Source of the DNA: Hungatella sp. UBA3402
GTDB lineage: Bacteria; Bacillota; Clostridia; Lachnospirales; Lachnospiraceae
Assembly (NCBI GenBank): GCA_002358555.1
Contig: DEPC01000051.1
Location: 1-6,664 of the forward strand
Reading direction: 5' to 3'
DNA: 6,664 bases
A program made the position numbers and the translations under genes. How positions within the stretch are numbered: the stretch's first letter is position 1; every line of letters starts with the position of its first letter. The notes under the pieces were generated by a model, which saw only the letters and a list, made by a program, of their open reading frames with translations, made no database searches and was not told the DNA's origin. Shown in pieces: positions 1-6,599 of the stretch.

Positions 1-1508
1 ATCCAGCCCATATTCCATTTATAATCAAATCCTACTGCACCTTCTTTGACATCTCCAGTAATCTGAGGCCATGCGGTAGATTCCTCTGCAATCAGAATAG
101 CTCCTTCTGTCTGCTGCTTAAAAATCGAATTTAGATGTTTCAAAAATTCTACTGCTTCTAAGTTTTCATGACCGCCATAGATATTAGCTACCCATTCGCC
201 AGGATTTTTTCCATAATCCAGATACAACATAGATGCCACTGCATCCATACGGATTCCATCAGCATGGTATTTCTTTGCCCAATACAAAGCATTGGCAATA
301 AGGAAGTTAGATACCTGAGGTCTGCCATAATTGTAAATCAAAGTTCCCCAATGTGGATGAGCTCCCTGTCTTGGGTCTTTATGCTCATATACACAAGTTC
401 CATCAAAGCATGCCAATCCTGCTAAATCTCTTGGAAAATGAGCTGGCACCCAATCCAAGATAACTCCAATTCCCTGTCCATGCAGATAATCTACAAAATA
501 CTGGAAATCATCAGGGGTTCCATAACGGCTGGTGGGAGCATAATATCCTGTCACCTGATATCCCCAGGATGCATCTAGAGGATGCTCCATCACTGGCATA
601 AGTTCCACATGGGTATAGCCCATCTCTTTCACATATACAGCCAGCTTCTCTGCAATTTCCCGATAATTATAAAATTCACTTCCTACAATAGCAGTTCCAT
701 TTTCATCAGTCTGAATTGGCTTGCGAATCCAGGAGCCTAAATGCATCTCATAGATGGACATGGGTTTTTGTTTTTTTTCTTCCTTCTTGCGCTCCTTCAT
801 CCATGATTTATCATTCCATTGATAATGGTTGATATCCCATACAATCGAAGCATTATTGGGGCGCAGCTCTGCATAATTGCCATATGGGTCAGCCTTCAGC
901 ATCGCATCGCCATTTTTTGCCTTTACCTCATATTTGTATACAGTCCCTACATCTAATCCTGGAATAAACAGTTCAAATACACCAGAATCCCCCAGCCTTC
1001 TCATCTGATGGCGACGTCCATCCCACATATTAAAATTACCTGCTACACTCACCCGTATCGCACATGGCGCCCAAACTGCAAAATACACTCCCTTCACGCC
1101 ATTTATCTCCATGACATGAGCGCCCATCTTCTCGTATACATCATAATAGATGCCTGCTTCAAATTTTTTAAGCTCCCCATCTTCAAATTGGGGGGCATAG
1201 GCATATGGATCCCCCATTTCTTGGACATCTCCATTGTCATAGGAAACTACCAATGTGTAATCTGTGATGGTCTTTTGAGGAATCAGCACTGCAAAAAACC
1301 CTGGCTCCTCCATCAATTCCATAGGATATTCCTGACCGCCCTTTTTCATCTTCACAGTTATCTCTTTTGCTGTCGGAATGAATGTCTGTACAAGAAGTCC
1401 CTGTTCTGTTATATGTGGTCCCAACATCTCATGAGGATTAGCTGCTTCTGAATAGACCAGTTCCTCGATTCCCGCCCAATCCATCATATCATATAGTACT
1501 TTGTCCAT
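1..1508 (-). CDS. glgB: 1,4-alpha-glucan branching enzyme, 3' end cut off by window edge
   Basis: This gene makes the alpha-1,6 branch points of glycogen by cutting alpha-1,4 chains and transferring them (GH13 family, cytoplasmic). The frame is open from the ATG at 1508 to the left edge, giving 502 codons. An N-terminal module with the motif ANPHEMLGPH is followed by a CBM48 domain (about residues 140-220; FAVWAP ending at P148, NMWDG with W162-D163). The catalytic barrel follows. Region I is DWVPAHFP (D352, H357), region II is GIRMDAVASM (R420, nucleophile D422) and region III is IAEEST (acid/base E475). These sit at a constant +17 offset from the E. coli residues D335, H340, R403, D405 and E458 as I remember them. 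Region IV (the SHDE motif) and the C-terminal beta domain lie outside the window. The start is supported by AAAGGAG five bases before the ATG. No other glycogen gene is visible. I see no sign of damage in the visible part. Confidence 0.96.
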   Translation of the reverse strand, partial: MDKVLYDMMDWAGIEELVYSEAANPHEMLGPHITEQGLLVQTFIPTAKEITVKMKKGGQEYPMELMEEPGFFAVLIPQKTITDYTLVVSYDNGDVQEMGDPYAYAPQFEDGELKKFEAGIYYDVYEKMGAHVMEINGVKGVYFAVWAPCAIRVSVAGNFNMWDGRRHQMRRLGDSGVFELFIPGLDVGTVYKYEVKAKNGDAMLKADPYGNYAELRPNNASIVWDINHYQWNDKSWMKERKKEEKKQKPMSIYEMHLGSWIRKPIQTDENGTAIVGSEFYNYREIAEKLAVYVKEMGYTHVELMPVMEHPLDASWGYQVTGYYAPTSRYGTPDDFQYFVDYLHGQGIGVILDWVPAHFPRDLAGLACFDGTCVYEHKDPRQGAHPHWGTLIYNYGRPQVSNFLIANALYWAKKYHADGIRMDAVASMLYLDYGKNPGEWVANIYGGHENLEAVEFLKHLNSIFKQQTEGAILIAEESTAWPQITGDVKEGAVGFDYKWNMGW

Positions 1509-1548
1509 ATCTGCTCCTTTCCCCCTCTATAATTATCTGATATCTGAT

Positions 1549-1577
1549 ATTTTACCATTATTTCCAAAGTATTACAA
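1549..1577 (-). promoter_or_regulatory. Candidate sigma-A promoter of glgB
   Basis: Read on the minus strand, TTGTAA (1577-1572) is followed by a 17-base spacer and TAAAAT (1554-1549). TGG directly before the -10 box makes it a TGn extended -10. Transcription would start about 35 bases before the glgB ATG, leaving room for its AAAGGAG site. This suggests glgB can be transcribed independently of the upstream DUF3810 gene. I found no GC-rich terminator hairpin between the two genes, so read-through from upstream is also possible. Seen by eye only. Confidence 0.5.
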
Positions 1578-1652
1578 TCAAAACCCCAATATCTTCGGAC
1601 AATTTTTTGACTTATTTGTAACAGTTCAGATATCTTATGGCTTTCAAATCTC

Positions 1653-2684
1653 TTATTTTGTTCCTTCTCTATGATATGCCAACATTAAATCCACCATTCT
1701 TCCATAAGTCTTGACTCCCTCTTTCTGGTCATTCAGTTTTAGATAGGTATCATTTACCTGATTCGCCACCTCTGCCACCTTTCCTTCGTACTGGTCCCAG
1801 AATTGCGAATTATCTCTTAAATCCTTTATTACCTCTGGCTTCAGAGATGAATACAATTCTTGATAGCTTTCCATATCCTGTCTTGCCAAAGCATTTCCTG
1901 CATAAACCCATCCCGTCAGATAACCACTATAGCGAAATACTCCTTTGTCTGAATTGATGCATGCCAGATATCCGATAAAATTGGCCTCGTCCTCTCTCAT
2001 AAATCCCCTCAGATGGGAAAGCTCATGACAGATAGTATGGGGAATATTGTAAGCTGTCATATCTTGATTATAATTGCCCTCCACTGTAAAAGGCGAATAG
2101 ATACCACTGAGTTGCTGAACTGATAAAATCCAGGAAATTGTTACTGGTTTTGCTCTTGGATAATAGCCTGACAATTCTGGATAGACCTTGCCTAAATCTG
2201 TCATGGCTTCTTTTCCCCAGACTGCCCACTCTCTGCTGTAAGGGGTACTATCCACTGTCTCATTAACCTTTTCAGTCAGATAATTGCAAAGCTCCTTTAG
2301 CTCCTCCACAGAAGATTGTCTTACTTCCAGATTCAGCCCACTGGAAAAAGGAGGACGATAATAATTGATTCCACACTGATAAGTATATAAAAATGCTGCT
2401 ACTCCTATAGCCAAGACTGCTCTAGAAGCAATGGATTTCCACTCTTTCCTTCGACGAATGACATACCAAAAGGCCAATACAGTCAATCCATATAATCCCA
2501 ATTCCACTCCTGATACTGGCAGTAATCCCCAAAGCCTTCCTACCACTGCAACAATCTTTGAGTAAATATATATCGAATACCATGTTCCAAAACCTGCAAA
2601 TGTTCTGGCAGCAAATTGTCCTGCTCCTGCTGCTATTAGCAAGATAACTCCTATTAGCAATATCTTCTTATCAGTGTCTTTCAT
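1653..2684 (-). CDS. DUF3810-type membrane protein with extracytoplasmic HExxH motif (putative zinc metallopeptidase)
   Basis: A 343-residue protein of unknown physiological role. Hydrophobic segments lie at about residues 8-27, 59-76 and 87-105, with a further semi-hydrophobic stretch at 36-56. The positive cluster RRRKEW after the second segment suggests it faces the cytoplasm, which would put the large C-terminal domain outside. That domain has SPFTVEGNYN, then HTICHELSH with an HExxH signature (H220, E221, H224), and EDEANF just after it (E231, E233), which could supply a third zinc ligand as in gluzincin-type peptidases. This pattern fits my recollection of the DUF3810 family; the catalytic role is inferred. 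I chose the ATG at 2684 because AAAGGAG lies five bases upstream. An in-frame ATG at 2738 would add 18 polar residues and has only a weak AAGGA site. A possible -10 box TATGAT (2739-2734) overlaps that upstream ATG and, if used, would exclude it, but its -35 partner is poor. The gene is divergent from the signal peptidase gene and upstream of glgB. Confidence 0.82.
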   Translation of the reverse strand: MKDTDKKILLIGVILLIAAGAGQFAARTFAGFGTWYSIYIYSKIVAVVGRLWGLLPVSGVELGLYGLTVLAFWYVIRRRKEWKSIASRAVLAIGVAAFLYTYQCGINYYRPPFSSGLNLEVRQSSVEELKELCNYLTEKVNETVDSTPYSREWAVWGKEAMTDLGKVYPELSGYYPRAKPVTISWILSVQQLSGIYSPFTVEGNYNQDMTAYNIPHTICHELSHLRGFMREDEANFIGYLACINSDKGVFRYSGYLTGWVYAGNALARQDMESYQELYSSLKPEVIKDLRDNSQFWDQYEGKVAEVANQVNDTYLKLNDQKEGVKTYGRMVDLMLAYHREGTK

Positions 2685-2789
2685 TTGGTCTCCTTTGTTG
2701 GCATATCCTTTTATTGGGCTTTTATTACATTTTATCATATCTGTTCCTTACATTTCCCAAAATTTTTCTTACCATTTTGTAAAAGACCC

Positions 2790-2818
2790 TTGCACAAAAT
2801 TAAGAAGTCATTTACACT
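2790..2818 (+). promoter_or_regulatory. Candidate promoter of the signal peptidase / diguanylate cyclase operon
   Basis: TTGCAC (2790-2795), a 17-base spacer and TACACT (2813-2818) lie 30 bases before the signal peptidase ATG. Both boxes are only moderate matches to the sigma-A consensus, but the spacing is ideal and the surroundings are AT-rich. It sits in the divergent gap between the DUF3810 gene (minus) and this operon (plus). No clear operator dyad is visible in the gap. Confidence 0.4.
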
Positions 2819-2848
2819 AAAAGGATAAGTATAGAAAGAAGGGACATT

Positions 2849-3433
2849 ATGAAAGACGATTCCATGCCAAAAGACACACAGGAAAATGATTCTGAAAAGC
2901 AGAAATTTAACTGGAAGGAAGAATTGATTAGTTGGGGTCAGGTTTTTGTAATCGCTGCTTTGATTGCCTTTGTCTTAAATAGGTTCATTATTGCCAACAG
3001 TAGGGTACCAAGCGCATCTATGGAAAATACTATCATGACCCACGACAGAGTTATTGGTTCTCGACTGGCTTATAACTCTAGTGATCCCAAGAGAGGTGAT
3101 ATTGTCATTTTTTATTTTCCTGATGATGTAACAGAAAAAACTTATTATGTAAAGCGTATCATCGGATTACCAGGAGATATCATTGATATCAAACATGGGC
3201 ATGTATATCTTAATAACTCAGATACTCCTCTGGAGGAACCTTATATCAAGGAGCCAATGGAAACGCCGGAAGATCTTCATTATGAAGTTCCAGAAGGCTG
3301 CTATTTTATGTTGGGAGATAATCGCAATTCCTCCGCTGATTCCCGCTATTGGCATAATACCTTTGTCAAAAAAGAAAAAATTGTCGCCAAGGTTTTATTC
3401 CGCTATTTCCCAAGTATCGGAAAAATCCAATAA
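2849..3433 (+). CDS. lepB: Type I signal peptidase (signal peptidase I, S26A)
   Basis: This membrane serine protease cleaves N-terminal signal peptides from exported pre-proteins on the outer face of the cytoplasmic membrane, using a Ser-Lys dyad. The 194-residue length fits the short Gram-positive (SipS-like) form with one N-terminal span (about residues 31-48, VFVIAALIAFVLNRF). Family boxes occur in order: VPSASMEN with nucleophile S57, DRVIGSRL (66-73), KRGDIVIFYFP (81-91), YYVKRIIGLPGD with general base K102, and GDNRNSSADSRYW (156-168). The residue two after SM is Asn rather than the common Pro (SMEN versus SMxP), a variant I recall in Lachnospiraceae homologues. A polar, charged tail of about 25 residues precedes the span. 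GAAGGG lies five bases upstream of the ATG. It is followed after 21 bp by a diguanylate cyclase gene in the same reading frame. Whether this is the only signal peptidase in the genome cannot be told. Confidence 0.95.
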   Translation: MKDDSMPKDTQENDSEKQKFNWKEELISWGQVFVIAALIAFVLNRFIIANSRVPSASMENTIMTHDRVIGSRLAYNSSDPKRGDIVIFYFPDDVTEKTYYVKRIIGLPGDIIDIKHGHVYLNNSDTPLEEPYIKEPMETPEDLHYEVPEGCYFMLGDNRNSSADSRYWHNTFVKKEKIVAKVLFRYFPSIGKIQ

Positions 3434-3454
3434 GAAAAGGAGATTGAACCACCA

Positions 3455-4891
3455 TTGAAATACCAAGAATCATCTTATCGAATTCTAATTGCTGATGCAC
3501 GTCCAGAGAATCAGTCCTTTCTGGCTGATTTGTTCTGTGGTATATTTGAAATTATGAAAGCTTCTAATGCAGAGGAGGTCATGGATGCCCTCCAAAACTC
3601 TGGCTCTGGAATTACACTTTTGCTCTTAGATATTAGAATGCCTGGCCCAAACGGTAAAAATCTATTGTCTCTGATAAACAGCAAAAATTGGACCAGTACC
3701 ATTCTATCCATGGCAATCTATAGTAAAGATATCTCTCGCAGTGAGATAAATGATGCCTTTAAATTGGGTATTGGAGATTGCATCTCTATGCCATTCCACC
3801 CATATGTGGTCTATCAGCGAGTCATCAATACCATTTTACTTTATATGATTCAGCAGAGATTAGCTATCCATTGGCCAGGATTTTGGAAACAGAATCCTCT
3901 AGTTCCAGAAAAGGAAGATAGACTGCGACCTACAGGAAAGTTCAGTCCTGCTGAAAATCTGTTAAAGATTTTGGACCAAGAGCGTACAAAATATCAATTT
4001 TTCTCCTCCATGTCCGAAGAGGCACAGTTTGAATATGCAGCTGATTCTTCTGTACTTACTATGTCCCAATGGGGGGCTTCTCTTCTGGGTCTTCCAGAAG
4101 TAATCACTCACCCATTTGAAGATGAAAAGCTACTCTCAATTTTTGGAAAAAATACTCTGGAACAGTTAAAGGCTATTGTATTAAGCACCACTCCCGACCA
4201 ACCTGTAGCTCAATTTGACTGTAAAATCAGGCGAGATGGCTTTGTACGTTGGAGTAGAATTATCTGTCGTGCCACCTGGAGCTATGATAAACCACCAGTA
4301 TGTGTTAATGTCATTGGTAAAGTTTTAGATGTTCATGAAGAATACTGTCGTCTGGTGGATTTGGAATACATGGCTTCTCATGATACCCTTACTGGACTGT
4401 GGAACCATGCTGCAGCCAAAAGACAGATTAGCAGTATCATCAAACAGCATTCCGATAAACATTTTGCACTGGTAATCTTTGATTTGGACTACTTCAAAAA
4501 TGCCAATGATAAATATGGTCATTTATTTGGAGACAAGGTTTTAAAACATGTAGCTTCCATACTTGTTCAAAATATCCGCACAGATGATATAGCAGCTAGA
4601 GTTGGAGGCGATGAATTTTTAATTTTCTTTAAGTATCACTTCAATTTGGAACCTGTGGTTCAGAGAATTTTTGATTCTCTTACAGGAGAATATGAAAATT
4701 TCCCCATTTCTATCAGTATGGGAGTCGCCACCACTTCCTCCTGCGGAAATGACTATAACACCTTATTCCGTTGTGCTGACCAGGCTTTATATTCTGTAAA
4801 AAGAACAGGGCGAGGAAGATTCAGCTTTTATGATGATTCCTTAAAAGATATGTTCTCAGTCATCTCACCTATTGATGAAATGATTGATTAA
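3455..4891 (+). CDS. Diguanylate cyclase with degenerate receiver, PAS-like and GGDEF domains
   Basis: The protein is predicted to make cyclic di-GMP from two GTP in the cytoplasm. Residues about 8-135 form a response-regulator receiver with phospho-acceptor D59 (LLLLDIRMPGPNG) and a likely Ser/Thr switch residue S90. The second metal-binding acidic residue is replaced (ADAR, A15) and the conserved Lys before PF is Met (M112). Residues about 185-300 look like a PAS sensor fold (FEYAADSSVLTMSQWG ... DGFVRWSRI). The GGDEF domain covers about 306-460: HDTLTGLWN, FDLDYFKNANDKYGHLFGD (D343 metal site), RVGGDEF (384-388) and SMGVA. The inhibitory I-site RxxD (R375, D378) sits exactly five residues before GGDEF, so product inhibition is likely. 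There is no predicted membrane span. The start is a TTG with AAAAGGAG 12 bases upstream, a rather long spacing. The next in-frame Met codons fall inside the receiver fold, so a later start is unlikely. It is probably co-transcribed with the signal peptidase gene 21 bp upstream. Confidence 0.92.
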   Translation: MKYQESSYRILIADARPENQSFLADLFCGIFEIMKASNAEEVMDALQNSGSGITLLLLDIRMPGPNGKNLLSLINSKNWTSTILSMAIYSKDISRSEINDAFKLGIGDCISMPFHPYVVYQRVINTILLYMIQQRLAIHWPGFWKQNPLVPEKEDRLRPTGKFSPAENLLKILDQERTKYQFFSSMSEEAQFEYAADSSVLTMSQWGASLLGLPEVITHPFEDEKLLSIFGKNTLEQLKAIVLSTTPDQPVAQFDCKIRRDGFVRWSRIICRATWSYDKPPVCVNVIGKVLDVHEEYCRLVDLEYMASHDTLTGLWNHAAAKRQISSIIKQHSDKHFALVIFDLDYFKNANDKYGHLFGDKVLKHVASILVQNIRTDDIAARVGGDEFLIFFKYHFNLEPVVQRIFDSLTGEYENFPISISMGVATTSSCGNDYNTLFRCADQALYSVKRTGRGRFSFYDDSLKDMFSVISPIDEMID

Positions 4892-4929
4892 ATGTATTAC
4901 ATATTTAGAATGAACATTTGAGCAGCTTT

Positions 4930-5008
4930 CCAAACACAGCTACCATCAGACTTGCACTTGCAGGGGCCTTAAGAACTTAATCCCCTTGTCTGATCGTAGC
5001 GAGTTTGG
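4930..5008. terminator. Long imperfect hairpin between convergent genes (possible bidirectional terminator or structured RNA)
   Basis: Five nested inverted repeats share one axis. CCAAAC (4930-4935) pairs with GTTTGG (5003-5008), GCTAC (4939-4943) with GTAGC (4996-5000), ATCAGAC (4945-4951) with GTCTGAT (4988-4994), AGGGG (4962-4966) with CCCCT (4982-4986), and TTAA (4969-4972) with TTAA (4977-4980) around a GAAC tetraloop. Between the third and fourth stems lies a one-sided 10-base bulge (4952-4961). Weaker pairing with G-U pairs could extend the base to about 4921-5016. The position, 38 bp after the diguanylate cyclase stop and 58 bp after the pepD stop, suits transcription termination in both directions. 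However, neither side has a real U-run (only GCTTCTTT on the right). The inverted repeat is certain; the function is a guess. Confidence 0.45.
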
Positions 5009-5066
5009 GGGCTTCTTTCAGCAGATTTGATTTGTATTGCTTCTATAGACAATCTTCCAAAATTCA

Positions 5067-6503
5067 CTATAAACAGGTTATCAATTCACACAGAACCTCA
5101 TAGCATTCATCAAAAGATTGCAGATTTAAACACTCATCAGGAGAATGAACTGCTTTTGCCACTGGACCCATAGTGATAATATCCATATCCGGCCATTTTT
5201 CTTTTGCCACACCACATTCCAAACCACCATGGACTGCCTTTTCTACCAGTTCTTTCCCAGTACATTGTTTTACAACCTTCCTCATAATCTCTCTCAAAGG
5301 AGATTGTTCTTCATAATTCCATGCTGGATAACTGCCACTTTCTTCTTGAGATAATTCATAAAGTCTTCCCAAAATCTTTAGTTCTTCTGTCATTTGGTCA
5401 ATATAAGATTGGAAGGAAGAACGCATAGATATCGTTACTTTCGCTGTATCCTCCAAAGTTTTGACAACAGCCAGGTTCTCGGATGCAATTGTGTGGTCTT
5501 TTATATTCATATTCTTATGACGTAACCCTGTAGGACATAGAAATAATAAATCTAGGAACTTATCACTCTCCTCTTGCTCCCAAACATTATCTATCTCTGT
5601 CTTCTCAAAACTTATTGTAAGTCCCTGGTCACTATAAAAAAGTTCCTCCTGAAGAACTTTTTTAAATGTCTCCACTGTTTTTTCTATAACCTGTTCATCA
5701 ATATCTGTAACAAATTCTGCCCAGCAATCTCTGGGGATAGCATTATCCTTGGAGCCTCCACAGATTGAGGACAACGTAATGATACCTTGTTTTTGAATTT
5801 CCTTTAACATTCTAGCACAGAGCTTAATGGCATTGCCTTTCTCCCGATGGATACTTTCTCCAGAATGTCCTCCTGCCAACCCTCCAATAGTTAAACGATA
5901 TCCCTTCTTCTTGGTATCTATTTGGTGAATATTCATGGTTCCGTTCCAGCATCGTCCTCCTGCTGCTGTAATCACAGTCTCTATTCCACCTCCACCGCCG
6001 TCCAGGTTGATATAGCGTCGTCCTTTGATGTCTGTTGGCTCTAATGCAATCGCCCCATCTAGCCCCACCTCTTCCATTGAGGTAAAAATACATTCCAAAG
6101 CTGGATGGGCAAGAGAATCATCTGCCAAAATCGCCAGCATATAACATACTCCTGTTCCATCATCTGCACCAAGAGTTGTCCCCTTTGCATGAAGCCATCC
6201 ATCCTCAATATATAATTCTAAAGGGTCATTCTCAAAATCATGGTTACATTTCGGTGTTTTTTCACATACCATATCTATATGGGCCTGTAATACTACTGTT
6301 GGATGGGATTCATATCCAGCAGATGCCTGCTTATAAATAATCACATTGCCAATTTCATATTGCTTGCATCTCAATCCATGTTCTTGTGCAAACCTTACAA
6401 GATAATCACTATACTGCTTCTCATAGCCAGAACCATGTGGAATTACAGTCATCTCTTCAAAATACCTTTGATAAGCTTTTGACCAATCTAAAATATGTTC
6501 CAT
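5067..6503 (-). CDS. pepD: Aminoacyl-histidine dipeptidase / cytosol non-specific dipeptidase (M20C)
   Basis: A cytoplasmic di-zinc peptidase that hydrolyses dipeptides such as Xaa-His, for amino-acid salvage. The 478-residue length matches the PepD family (E. coli about 485). All expected active-site elements are visible: AHIDMV (H75 metal ligand, D77), TLGADDGTG (bridging D114), TSMEEVGLDGA (base E144, ligand E145), NLDGG (D168) and AVHSPDE (H453 metal ligand). The lid/dimerisation domain carries GLAGGHSGESIH (H213), typical of this family. HGGLECG (425-431) is also characteristic. The ATG at 6503 is preceded by AAAAAGGAG at eight bases. The gene stands alone, convergent with the diguanylate cyclase gene. 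No convincing promoter stands out: TTCAAT, 17 bases, TATATA is present upstream but would start the transcript almost at the ribosome binding site. No truncation or missing catalytic residue is seen. The exact peptide preference cannot be read from sequence. Confidence 0.95.
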   Translation of the reverse strand: MEHILDWSKAYQRYFEEMTVIPHGSGYEKQYSDYLVRFAQEHGLRCKQYEIGNVIIYKQASAGYESHPTVVLQAHIDMVCEKTPKCNHDFENDPLELYIEDGWLHAKGTTLGADDGTGVCYMLAILADDSLAHPALECIFTSMEEVGLDGAIALEPTDIKGRRYINLDGGGGGIETVITAAGGRCWNGTMNIHQIDTKKKGYRLTIGGLAGGHSGESIHREKGNAIKLCARMLKEIQKQGIITLSSICGGSKDNAIPRDCWAEFVTDIDEQVIEKTVETFKKVLQEELFYSDQGLTISFEKTEIDNVWEQEESDKFLDLLFLCPTGLRHKNMNIKDHTIASENLAVVKTLEDTAKVTISMRSSFQSYIDQMTEELKILGRLYELSQEESGSYPAWNYEEQSPLREIMRKVVKQCTGKELVEKAVHGGLECGVAKEKWPDMDIITMGPVAKAVHSPDECLNLQSFDECYEVLCELITCL

Positions 6504-6577
6504 CTTACTCTCTCCTTTTTATATAGTTTAGATGTTTGTGAAATTGAAATGATTCTCTTTTACAATCACCTATATTT

Positions 6578-6590
6578 ATGTTCCGAACAT
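6578..6590. promoter_or_regulatory. Small perfect dyad upstream of pepD, possible operator
   Basis: ATGTTC and GAACAT flank a single central base (C on the plus strand), giving a perfect 6-1-6 inverted repeat about 75 bp before the pepD start codon. This is in the range where a repressor or activator could act. The half-sites resemble the LexA half-site GAAC but are arranged tail-to-tail instead of as GAACnnnnGTTC, so it is not a normal Gram-positive SOS box. The binding protein is unknown and chance occurrence is possible. Confidence 0.25.
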
Positions 6591-6599
6591 GCCCTAATA

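Noticed and set aside
1008..1451. 147-codon plus-strand open frame, and a second of 85 codons at 168-425
   Set aside because: Both lie antisense within glgB, whose frame is open throughout with all family motifs. The translations resemble no known protein and look like non-coding frames.
1530..1552. Short direct repeat ATCTGAT...ATCTGAT between glgB and its promoter -10 box
   Set aside because: Two overlapping short AT-rich copies are likely by chance; not enough to call an operator or repeat element.
3183..3458. 91-codon plus-strand frame overlapping the signal peptidase gene and reaching the next gene
   Set aside because: It overlaps the conserved C-terminal half of signal peptidase in a shifted frame, with no family motif and no good ribosome binding site.
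4930..5008. Integron attC site
   Set aside because: The outer arms CCAAAC/GTTTGG do not match the RYYYAAC/GTTRRRY core sites, and the neighbours are ordinary chromosomal genes, not short cassettes.
5824..6093. 89-codon minus-strand open frame in another frame of pepD, plus plus-strand frames at 5145-5354 and 5574-5768
   Set aside because: All lie inside the strongly supported pepD gene, have no recognisable domain, and show composition expected of shadow frames.
6578..6590. LexA/SOS box
   Set aside because: The GTTC and GAAC halves are in the opposite order and spacing from the Gram-positive box GAACnnnnGTTC, and pepD is not a usual SOS gene.
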